64,000 nt of DNA. It comes from Paludibacteraceae bacterium. Its GTDB lineage: Bacteria; Bacteroidota; Bacteroidia; Bacteroidales; Paludibacteraceae. Under the pieces are notes generated by a model that saw nothing but the letters and a program-made list of their open reading frames with translations, did no database searches and was not told the DNA's origin. Shown in pieces: positions 44,394 through 50,901 of the stretch (position 1 is its first letter; every line of letters starts with the position of its first letter). The position numbers were made by a program, and so were the translations under genes. Location: the NCBI GenBank assembly GCA_016285885.1, contig JAEERP010000007.1:62001-126000 (forward strand), written 5' to 3'.

Positions 44394-44780
44394 TCAAGCC
44401 CCCAACGCTTTTTTCAAAGAGGCAATCTGATTATTCCACAAGTCGATGGCCTCCGCTTTCTCCCCCTCCTCGCAGAAGTCTGTCACGACAAGGACGACAT
44501 CCATCGTCAACTCATCACACAAAATCTTCAACTCAAAATAACTCTTCGGGTTCTCATCATCCAACCAATGGTAACGGATATAGAAACCGCTTCTGTGATG
44601 CAACACCTCGGCCTTTTGCGCCTCGGACTTCCCCCACACGAAATTCAGCACACCATCCTCCTTGTATACCTTGTCGGCGAACCAACAAGACAAACCGGAA
44701 GGCGTACTGATACTAGTCCACAACCCCTCAGGCGAGACATGCCCAAACGAGTACTCCAAAAGAAATTTCACATTACCCAT
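44394..44780 (-). CDS. START-like (AHSA1-related) domain protein
   Basis: 128 residues. The pattern (VKFLLEYSFGHVSPEGLWTSISTPSGLSCWFADKVYKEDG, then FYIRYHWLDDENPKSYFELKI and a C-terminal helix LWNNQIASLKKALGA) is that of the small START-like helix-grip proteins of Bacteroidetes. They are often encoded next to LptF-type permeases, as here. A lipid- or hydrophobic-ligand-binding role is likely; no enzyme residues are seen. It is the first gene of the 44780-38499 run and has its own promoter. Confidence 0.85.
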   Translation of the reverse strand: MGNVKFLLEYSFGHVSPEGLWTSISTPSGLSCWFADKVYKEDGVLNFVWGKSEAQKAEVLHHRSGFYIRYHWLDDENPKSYFELKILCDELTMDVVLVVTDFCEEGEKAEAIDLWNNQIASLKKALGA

Positions 44781-44812
44781 ACACGTTTACAATTGCGTTA
44801 CACTTTTCATTC

Positions 44813-44843
44813 GCAATATATGCGTTTTTATTCTATATTCAAA
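44813..44843 (-). promoter_or_regulatory. Promoter of the START-lptF-ribBA-exbBD run
   Basis: On the minus strand, TTTG (44843-44840), a 19-base spacer and TATATTGC (44820-44813). The -7 box differs at the last two bases from TAnnTTTG. Confidence 0.55.
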
Positions 44844-45066
44844 TAAGATTAACTAAAATATGTGGATTTCTAAACATTCTTTTTTCACCAAACCTCAACC
44901 ATCCTCCCTCAAAAACTTTTCCGCTTAAAGGAATAGTTTCAACGTCATCTTATAGAGAAACCCTGAATATATCCTACATTAGACCTACAAATAGTTCATA
45001 ACCAATTATATAGACCACACCAAAAGAGGTGAGAGGTGAGCCGTGTGCCCACACAATGGTTCTATT
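44844..45066. other. Intergenic stretch upstream of the START promoter
   Basis: AT-rich and without a convincing gene. A GTG-rich patch (GAGGTGAGAGGTGAG at about 45029-45043) lies between CACAC (near 45016) and GTGTG (near 45047) and could form a weak hairpin after ruvC. I see nothing else. Confidence 0.4.
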
Positions 45067-45681
45067 CTACTCTTTCTTCTCTCTCTCCTCCACAAACTCC
45101 TTCCAACCACTCACCCGCTTCTCGTTCTTCGCGGCGAAGTCCTTCCAACTGTTGAAGTGCTTCTCCGGAACGGCGCGGTTGATTTGATAGAAATGGCACA
45201 ACGCCACACCTAACGCATCGGAAGCGTCCAAATGCTTCTCCATCGACTCGGCCGGGATGTTCAATTGGCGCTGCAACATGGAGGCTACCTGCTCCTTCGA
45301 CGCGGCGCCATTGCCCGTGATGGACATCTTGATCTTCAACGGCGCATACTCCGCGACGGGAAGGTCACGCTGCAAAGCGGCTGCGATCGCAACTCCCTGC
45401 GCCCTGCCCAACTTCAGCATGGACTGCACGTTCTTGCCGAAGAACTGGGACTCGATGGCGAACTCGTCCGGCAAATAGGTCTCCACCAACTCGATCACCT
45501 TGTCGTAGACCGCCTTCAGCTTCATGTAGGTGTCGCCCACCTTGCGGATGTCCAAGACACCCATCTGTATGAACTCCGCCTTGTTCCCCACAGTGCGGAT
45601 CACACCATATCCCATGAGGTTGGTACCTGGGTCAATCCCCAAAATGATCCTTTCCACCGTAGTTTTCTTCGCAGGACTCAT
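45067..45681 (-). CDS. ruvC: Holliday junction resolvase RuvC
   Basis: 204 residues from ATG 45681. The catalytic core shows IILGIDPGTNLMGYGVI (first Asp at 17), FAIESQFFGKNVQSMLKLGRAQG, YAPLKIKMSITGNGAASKEQV and DASDALGVALCH, covering the four acidic residues. It cuts four-way junctions made by RuvAB. The C-terminal tail is about 30 residues longer than the E. coli protein and very charged. The start overlaps the DUF4286 stop by 4 bases. Confidence 0.95.
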   Translation of the reverse strand: MSPAKKTTVERIILGIDPGTNLMGYGVIRTVGNKAEFIQMGVLDIRKVGDTYMKLKAVYDKVIELVETYLPDEFAIESQFFGKNVQSMLKLGRAQGVAIAAALQRDLPVAEYAPLKIKMSITGNGAASKEQVASMLQRQLNIPAESMEKHLDASDALGVALCHFYQINRAVPEKHFNSWKDFAAKNEKRVSGWKEFVEEREKKE

Positions 45682-45983
45682 ATCGCACAAGACTTCAGAT
45701 AGGTGGAAAAATGGAGCACTGACTCGCCGAACCTGCGGAAGAGCATCTGCTCCAACTCCGCCAAGTGCTGATTTTTAAACTTAGACATATCGGCGACCGA
45801 CTCCGCATCAAACTGCAAGGAGTAGGTGATGCCCTCCTCCTCGCTCACCAAAACCTTGTACAACCGGGGAGCACCCAGTAGGCCAATCTTCTGCACAGCA
45901 GGCACATAGACCGCCTTCATCCACGCCAAAAAATCATTTTCCGACGCTTTAGCCACCAAATATGTAGTATTAAACACGAGCAT
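45678..45983 (-). CDS. DUF4286 family protein
   Basis: 101 residues, a small dimeric alpha/beta-barrel-like sequence (LVFNTTYLVAKASENDFLAWMKAVYVPAVQK, ITYSLQFDAESVADMSKFKNQHLAELEQMLFRRFGESVLHFST). The family is found next to ruvC in many Bacteroidetes, and here the two overlap (ATGA). The function is unknown. The -7 box TAATTTTG is only 4 bases before the ATG, which suggests a leaderless message. Confidence 0.85.
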   Translation of the reverse strand: MLVFNTTYLVAKASENDFLAWMKAVYVPAVQKIGLLGAPRLYKVLVSEEEGITYSLQFDAESVADMSKFKNQHLAELEQMLFRRFGESVLHFSTYLKSCAI

Positions 45984-45987
45984 AGTG

Positions 45988-46005
45988 CAAAATTAACTAC
46001 CTTTG
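45988..46005. promoter_or_regulatory. Overlapping divergent -7 boxes between DUF4286 and the kinase gene
   Basis: Minus strand: TAATTTTG (45995-45988) facing the DUF4286-ruvC pair. Plus strand: TACCTTTG (45998-46005) facing the gene at 46025. Both match TAnnTTTG, and they are separated by 2 bases, so use of one may block the other. Confidence 0.5.
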
Positions 46006-46024
46006 TTAAAAATAAAAAGTCAGA

Positions 46025-47455
46025 ATGAAAGAATTAATCGCACTTTTCGAGAAAGCAACAGGAGAGACCCCCCTCTGCGAAAAAATAAAGGGGGAAGGGT
46101 CTAACCGAAAATATTATAGGCTGAAATCCGCCCACCACTCCCTCATCGGCGTGGAAGGCACCAACGAAGAGGAGGACAAAGCCTTCATCCACCTGGCGAA
46201 ACACTTCACGGAGAAGGGCCTCAACACGCCAAAGCTTATCATCGCCTCCGACGACAACCGTTTCTACCTGCAGGAGGACTTGGGCGACGACTCCCTCTTC
46301 AGCCTCATCCAAGGAGGTATCAAGAGCGGACAATTCAGCGAAAAGGAAGAGTCTCTCATCCTCAAAACGATAGCCCTCCTACCCGACTTGCAGTTCAAGG
46401 GGGCGCAAGGGCTGGACTTCTCCGTCTGCTTCCCCATCCCCGAAATGGACCGTCGCTCCATCCTATGGGACCTCAACTACTTCAAGTATGATTTCCTGAA
46501 ACTCACTGGGATAGAGTTCTCCGAGCCCAAACTGGAAGAGGATTTCGAGAAACTGTGCGATGCGATCCTAGCTGAACCGAGCGAAACCTTCCTCTACAGG
46601 GATTTCCAGTCGCGCAATATCATGATCAAAAATGGGGAACCCTACTTTATTGATTTTCAAGGCGGAAGAAAAGGCCCGATATATTACGACGTGGCCTCCT
46701 TCGCTTGGCAGGCGAAAGCTAACTTCCCAGAGTCTCTGCGGGAGAAGATCGTGGAGACTTACATCCAATCGGCCAGCCGCTACACTCCTATCGACGGAGC
46801 GAAATTCAGGGAGCGACTCTCCATCTTCGTGCTCTTCCGCACCATCCAGGTGTTAGGCGCCTACGGGTTCCGCGGGCTCTACGAGCACAAGCCGCACTTC
46901 ATCGAGAGCATTCCATTCGCCCTCAACAACCTAAAGGGCCTGCTCCAGCAACATGCCTACCCGGACTTCCCGTACCTCGTCCAGACCTTGCGGCAACTGA
47001 CCGAACTGCCTCAGTTCCAAAACAAGCCATTGCCGGATAATAAATCACTGAAAGTCAAAGTGTTCAGTTTCTCCTATAAGAAAGGGATACCTACGGACGA
47101 CTCCGGCAACGGGGGTGGCTACGTGTTCGATTGCCGGGGAGTGCATAACCCAGGCAAGTACGATCAGTACAAACCGCTGAACGGGCTGGACAAGCCCGTG
47201 ATCGACTTCCTCGAATCCAATGATGAGATCAAGAACTTTCTGGAGCATATCTATGCCTTGGCGGATGCGCACGTCCTCCGCTACATGGAGAGAGGCTTCA
47301 CCTCCCTGATGTTCTCCTGCGGATGCACGGGCGGCAGGCACCGGTCGGTCTATTCGGCCCAACATTTAGCGGAGCACATCTCCCGCAAATTCGGCGTGGA
47401 GGTACAACTGGAGCACATCGAGCAAGGGATTAGCCAAACATTCCCCGCACGGTAA
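46025..47455 (+). CDS. AmgK-like sugar kinase fused to a RapZ C-terminal domain
   Basis: 476 residues. Residues 1-330 are an aminoglycoside-phosphotransferase-type kinase resembling the anomeric MurNAc/GlcNAc kinase AmgK. Catalytic loop D193 is in YRDFQSRNI, metal Asp D210 in FIDFQGGRKGPIYYDVAS. Residues ~340-476 match the C-terminal domain of RapZ: FSFSYKKGIPTD, VFDCRGVHNPG, GLDKPVIDFLE and G433-C-T-G-G-R-H-R-S441. In E. coli RapZ that domain binds RNA and senses glucosamine-6-phosphate. The fusion suggests a cell-wall-sugar recycling kinase controlled by, or controlling, amino-sugar status. The P-loop nucleotide-binding half of RapZ is absent. Confidence 0.85.
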   Translation: MKELIALFEKATGETPLCEKIKGEGSNRKYYRLKSAHHSLIGVEGTNEEEDKAFIHLAKHFTEKGLNTPKLIIASDDNRFYLQEDLGDDSLFSLIQGGIKSGQFSEKEESLILKTIALLPDLQFKGAQGLDFSVCFPIPEMDRRSILWDLNYFKYDFLKLTGIEFSEPKLEEDFEKLCDAILAEPSETFLYRDFQSRNIMIKNGEPYFIDFQGGRKGPIYYDVASFAWQAKANFPESLREKIVETYIQSASRYTPIDGAKFRERLSIFVLFRTIQVLGAYGFRGLYEHKPHFIESIPFALNNLKGLLQQHAYPDFPYLVQTLRQLTELPQFQNKPLPDNKSLKVKVFSFSYKKGIPTDDSGNGGGYVFDCRGVHNPGKYDQYKPLNGLDKPVIDFLESNDEIKNFLEHIYALADAHVLRYMERGFTSLMFSCGCTGGRHRSVYSAQHLAEHISRKFGVEVQLEHIEQGISQTFPAR

Positions 47456-47476
47456 GAGATGCGACCACAAAACAAG

Positions 47477-47507
47477 TTGACGGCATGAATACTTTTTTGT
47501 ATGTTTG
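47477..47507 (+). promoter_or_regulatory. Promoter of the iron alcohol dehydrogenase gene
   Basis: TTG (47477-47479), 20 bases, TATGTTTG (47500-47507). The start codon is 31 bases further on. Confidence 0.65.
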
Positions 47508-47538
47508 CCGTAGTATAAATGTTCAACATTAAAACAGT

Positions 47539-48693
47539 ATGGATAATTTTTCTTTTCAATGCGCTACGAAGTACTGCTTCGGGAAGGACCAGCGCAAAAC
47601 GGTTGGCCCTCGTATCAAAACATTTGCCAGCAAGGTTTTACTTGTCTATGGCGGCGGAAGCATCAAGCGCAACGGTGTATATGATGATGTGACGAAATCA
47701 CTGAAAGAAGAGGGGATCTCCTTCGTGGAGCTCTCCGGCATACAGGCCAACCCCACCTACGAGAAGGTGCTGGAAGGCATTGAGATAGCCAAGAAGGAGC
47801 AGGTTCAGCTCATCCTGGCCGTCGGCGGAGGTAGCGTCATCGACACCTCCAAGGCGATCGCCATGGGTTACTACGAGGCGGACGTGTGGTCATTCTACGA
47901 GCGTGGCGGAGAGGTCAGCAATGCCCTTCCGGTCGCCACCGTGCTCACCATCCCGGCCGCAGGCAGCGAGGTGAGCCCCGACACGGTGATCTCCTACAAG
48001 GGCAGGAAGTTAGGCTACAGCAGCCAGAAGATCCGTCCCGTGGTGAGCGTCGTTGACCCGGTCATCTTCTTCACCCTGCCTAAGAACCAAATCGCCTACG
48101 GTGTCTGCGACATGATGAGCCACATCTTCGAGCGCTACTTCACGCAGACCACCCACACGGAGCTGATCGACTCGCTCTGCGAAGCGACGCTCAAGACCAT
48201 CATGCGCAACGCTTACCTCCTGATAAAGAATCCGCAAGACTACGAGGCATGGTCGGAGGTCTCCCTCGCTGGCTCCGTCGCCCACAACGGATTCCTCGGT
48301 TGCGGACGCATCCAAGACTGGGGCTGCCACGACATGGAGCACGAACTGAGCGCACAGGACTGCAAGGTTCCTCACGGCGCAGGCTTGGCCGTCCTCACGC
48401 CTAACTGGATGAGGCACGTCTACAAGGAGAACCCGAAGATGTTCTACCAGTTCGCCGTCAACGTGATGGGCATCAAGGCGGACCGTGACGAGGAGAAGAC
48501 CATCCTCCGAGGCATTGACAAGCTCCGCGCTTTCTTCACCGCTATCGGACTGCCTGCCACACTCACCGATCTGGGCTTGGGTGCCAACGTGTTGGAGGAG
48601 ATGGCAGGGAAATGCGTCGGCAACGGTCACGTCGGCAACTTCAAGCCTTTGTTCAAGGAGGATGTGCTGGAGATTTATAGGAAAAGCCTCTGA
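47539..48693 (+). CDS. Iron-containing alcohol dehydrogenase (YqhD/butanol dehydrogenase type)
   Basis: 384 residues. NADPH-binding marks GGGSIKRNGVYDDV and LAVGGGSVIDTSKAIA. Metal ligands are in CDMMSHIFERYF (Asp and His), GCHDMEHELSA and VPHGAGLAVLTPNWM. It reduces aldehydes to alcohols or the reverse, with NADPH, in the cytoplasm. The resemblance to YqhD is clear along the whole chain. It has its own promoter and a repeat element follows at once, so it is likely a single-gene unit. Confidence 0.92.
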   Translation: MDNFSFQCATKYCFGKDQRKTVGPRIKTFASKVLLVYGGGSIKRNGVYDDVTKSLKEEGISFVELSGIQANPTYEKVLEGIEIAKKEQVQLILAVGGGSVIDTSKAIAMGYYEADVWSFYERGGEVSNALPVATVLTIPAAGSEVSPDTVISYKGRKLGYSSQKIRPVVSVVDPVIFFTLPKNQIAYGVCDMMSHIFERYFTQTTHTELIDSLCEATLKTIMRNAYLLIKNPQDYEAWSEVSLAGSVAHNGFLGCGRIQDWGCHDMEHELSAQDCKVPHGAGLAVLTPNWMRHVYKENPKMFYQFAVNVMGIKADRDEEKTILRGIDKLRAFFTAIGLPATLTDLGLGANVLEEMAGKCVGNGHVGNFKPLFKEDVLEIYRKSL

Positions 48694-48696
48694 GAA

Positions 48697-48847
48697 TTAT
48701 GAATTATAGTTCGACGTAGTCAATTAAGGGGAGGGATGTGCGACTCTGCGTAATGCTCGTAAACACCAGCCCTGAAAGGGCGCAACATATATAGCCTAGG
48801 GCAACGCCCTAGGAGAATTATGAAACGTTAGTTCGACGTAGTCAATT
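48697..48847. repeat. Interspersed repeat element, copy 2
   Basis: A 19-base direct repeat, TAGTTCGACGTAGTCAATT, occurs at 48707-48725 and 48829-48847. Each is preceded by GAGAATTATGAA. Between them lie hairpins GCCCTGAAAGGGC (near 48769-48781) and CCTAGGGC-AAC-GCCCTAGG (near 48796-48814). The end unit is the reverse complement of the one at 13092-13120, with near identity over 27 bases. Confidence 0.75.
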
Positions 48848-48872
48848 CTGAATTAGTATTGGGAGGACTTGA

Positions 48873-49754
48873 ATGTTAGATATGGATGTGAATATAAAAA
48901 CGATCTGGAAGAAGGATGCCAAACGGATTCTTTTCGTTGTCCTGTCTGCCTTGCTGATGTCCGCCAACATACGTACATTTGTTCAAGCCGGGGAGCTATA
49001 TCCAGGTGGCGCAACCGGCTTGACCATCTTGATATTGAGGGCATGTGACATGTTCTTCAACATCAAACTCCCCTACACCATCGTCAACGTCATCATCAAT
49101 GCGATACCCGTCTACATCGGGTTTAGATACATAGGCAAGAAGTTCACGCTCTACTCTTGCCTGATGATATTGCTGACAGGCATATTCACGGACCTACTTC
49201 CGTCTTACACAATCACTTACGACACGTTGTTGATCAGTATATTCGGAGGCATCATCAATGGTGTCTCGATCAGCCTATGCCTGTACGTGAACGCCACGTC
49301 CGGGGGTACAGACTTCATCGCGATATACCTGTCGGAGAAACGGCACAGGGATGCCTGGAACATTGTCTTGGGCGTGAACATCATCATCCTCTCCGCCGCC
49401 GGACTGCTCTTCGGATGGGACAAGGCGCTCTATTCAATCATCTTCCAATTCGCATCCACACAAATCCTCCACACACTCTACAAGAAGTACCAGCAGGCGA
49501 CGTTACTCATTGTCACAACACATCCCGACGAAGTATGCGAAATCATCGCCCGACTGAGCGAACACACGGCGACACTGATACCTTCGGAAGGCGCCTACGA
49601 GCATTCGCCCCGCACGATTGTCTACTCCGTGGTCTCGCAGGAGGAGTACCCGAAAATCAACAAGGAGGTGCGGAAAATCGATCCGGACGCTTTCATCAAT
49701 ACGATACAAACGGAGAAACTGATAGGGAACTTCTACCAACGTCCGACGGAATGA
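48873..49754 (+). CDS. YitT-family membrane protein (DUF2179)
   Basis: 293 residues. Five to six membrane segments (RILFVVLSALLMSANIRTFVQAG, LPYTIVNVIINAIPVYIGF, LYSCLMILLTGIFTDLLP, LISIFGGIINGVSISLCLYVNATSGGTDFIAIYLS, IVLGVNIIILSAAGLLFGWDKALYSII). A C-terminal soluble DUF2179 domain follows (LLIVTTHPDEVCEIIARL, SVVSQEEYPKINKEVRKIDPDAFINTI). Y-P-G-G-A-T-G and A-T-S-G-G-T-D-F are the family marks. The function is unknown. An AGGAC/GGAGG site lies 7-10 bases before the start. The gene lies between two repeat elements. Confidence 0.88.
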   Translation: MLDMDVNIKTIWKKDAKRILFVVLSALLMSANIRTFVQAGELYPGGATGLTILILRACDMFFNIKLPYTIVNVIINAIPVYIGFRYIGKKFTLYSCLMILLTGIFTDLLPSYTITYDTLLISIFGGIINGVSISLCLYVNATSGGTDFIAIYLSEKRHRDAWNIVLGVNIIILSAAGLLFGWDKALYSIIFQFASTQILHTLYKKYQQATLLIVTTHPDEVCEIIARLSEHTATLIPSEGAYEHSPRTIVYSVVSQEEYPKINKEVRKIDPDAFINTIQTEKLIGNFYQRPTE

Positions 49755-49755
49755 T

Positions 49756-49911
49756 TGTATTTACTATTTAGCTATTTACGATTTACTATTTAGCCTTTTG
49801 TGTTTACTATTTAGCTATTTACGATTTGCTGTTTTGCCTTTTGTATTTACGATTTAGTCATTTACGATTTACTATTTGACCATTGGGGATTTACTATTTA
49901 GCTATTTACTA
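49756..49911. repeat. AT-rich tandem repeat, ~43-base units, about 3.6 copies
   Basis: Units begin near 49756, 49800, 49843 and 49886 and share ATTTACTATTTAGCTATTTAC followed in the first three by a GATTT-TTGCCTTTT-like part. The exact 18-base piece ATTTACGATTTACTATTT (49774-49791) recurs inverted at 63437-63454. It runs up to the TSUP gene and may supply its promoter region. Confidence 0.85.
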
Positions 49912-49941
49912 TGTATCTTCGCGGTGAAATTTGTAAGCGGT

Positions 49942-50679
49942 ATGGAGTTCTCACTGTTTATGATCGTAGCCTTGTTCGTCCTGGCCATGACAGCCGCCTT
50001 CGTGCAGCGGGTGTGCGGGTTCGGGTTCGGCATCTTCATCATGACGATGTTGCCCTATCTGATGCCCTCCTATGGCGAGTCCGTCACCCTATCCGGCATC
50101 CTTTCCGCCACACAGTCCATCTTCATCCTCTCCCAAGCCTACAAGTACGTGGTATGGAAGCGGATGATACCCATTCTGCTCACATTTCTGGTGGTCTCAT
50201 TCGTCGCCATACAGTTTGTCGCGACGATGGCGGACAGTCAGTTGAAGGTATTGTTAGGCATCATGCTCATCGTCATGAGCCTCTATTTTCTCTTTGTCAG
50301 CAAACACATTCAGGTACGTCCGTCGGTACCCCTTCAGATCTCGATGGGAAGCCTCAGCGGTGTGATGGGTGGGTTCTTCGGCATGCAGGGGCCACCGGCG
50401 GTGCTCTACTTCCTCGCCTCGGAGAAGGACAAGGAGCACTACCTCGCCATGGCGCAAATCTACTTCTTCATCGGCAACGTGGCGATGACCCTCTTCCGCG
50501 CCGGCAACGGTCTCTTCACCCATGAGGTACGCATCGGCTGGGTCTATGCGGTGGCGGGCGTGGCGGCGGGCACCTACCTAGGCAAGCTGGTGTTCGAGCG
50601 CATATCGATCGAGACGTTGCGCAAGATCGTCTATGTATACATGGCCATCAGCGGGGTGGTTGCGATTGTGGGGGCTTGA
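49942..50679 (+). CDS. TSUP/TauE-SafE family membrane protein
   Basis: 245 residues from ATG 49942; upstream in-frame codons come from the tandem repeat and are rejected as coding. About seven to eight membrane helices in two similar halves. The TSUP mark R-V-C-G-F-G-F-G-I-F near residue 22 and G-S-L-S-G-V-M-G-G-F-F-G-M-Q-G-P-P near 132 are both present. Members move sulfite, sulfonates, sulfoacetate or other anions across the inner membrane. The substrate here is unknown. A TATCTTCG, close to a -7 box, lies 25 bases before the start, inside the last repeat unit's end. Confidence 0.88.
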   Translation: MEFSLFMIVALFVLAMTAAFVQRVCGFGFGIFIMTMLPYLMPSYGESVTLSGILSATQSIFILSQAYKYVVWKRMIPILLTFLVVSFVAIQFVATMADSQLKVLLGIMLIVMSLYFLFVSKHIQVRPSVPLQISMGSLSGVMGGFFGMQGPPAVLYFLASEKDKEHYLAMAQIYFFIGNVAMTLFRAGNGLFTHEVRIGWVYAVAGVAAGTYLGKLVFERISIETLRKIVYVYMAISGVVAIVGA

Positions 50680-50716
50680 AAAAGGTTGGATGATTACAAA
50701 ATCTATCGATTAAAAA

Positions 50717-50747
50717 TTGTGCAAAAACTCAGAAAGGTGTATTTTTG
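50717..50747 (+). promoter_or_regulatory. Promoter of the defence cluster
   Basis: TTG (50717-50719), 20 bases, TATTTTTG (50740-50747). It lies 155 bases before the methylase start and is the only good promoter seen in the 222-base gap, so it probably drives the whole seven-gene run. Confidence 0.65.
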
Positions 50748-50766
50748 AGGAGAATTAACCCTCAGA

Positions 50767-50856
50767 ATGGCGTATAAATCATGCTTAAAAAAAGATTTAC
50801 AACGAGTTATCAAAGAGGAAGAAACAGAGCTTCATCCGTTATATTTAAGGAGGTGA
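50767..50856 (+). CDS. Possible 29-residue leader peptide
   Basis: ATG 50767 to TGA 50856, beginning MAYKSCLKKDLQRVIKEEE, helix-like and charged. It follows the promoter at once and ends in TAAGGAGGTGA (50846-50856), an unusually full complement to the 3' end of 16S rRNA. It may be a leader whose translation affects the methylase gene, or a chance frame. Confidence 0.3.
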   Translation: MAYKSCLKKDLQRVIKEEETELHPLYLRR

Positions 50857-50901
50857 CTAGTCCTAAACAACCGTTATTCAAATAAAAAATAAAAAGGCTT
50901 T

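Noticed and set aside
49756-49911. Tandem repeat as a CRISPR-like array or plasmid iterons
   Set aside because: Units join without spacers, and no replication initiator gene is near. An AT-rich tandem repeat explains it.
50846-50856. TAAGGAGGTGA as a leftover of a 16S rRNA end
   Set aside because: Flanking bases do not match the conserved rRNA 3' region on either strand; it is kept only as a ribosome-binding oddity.
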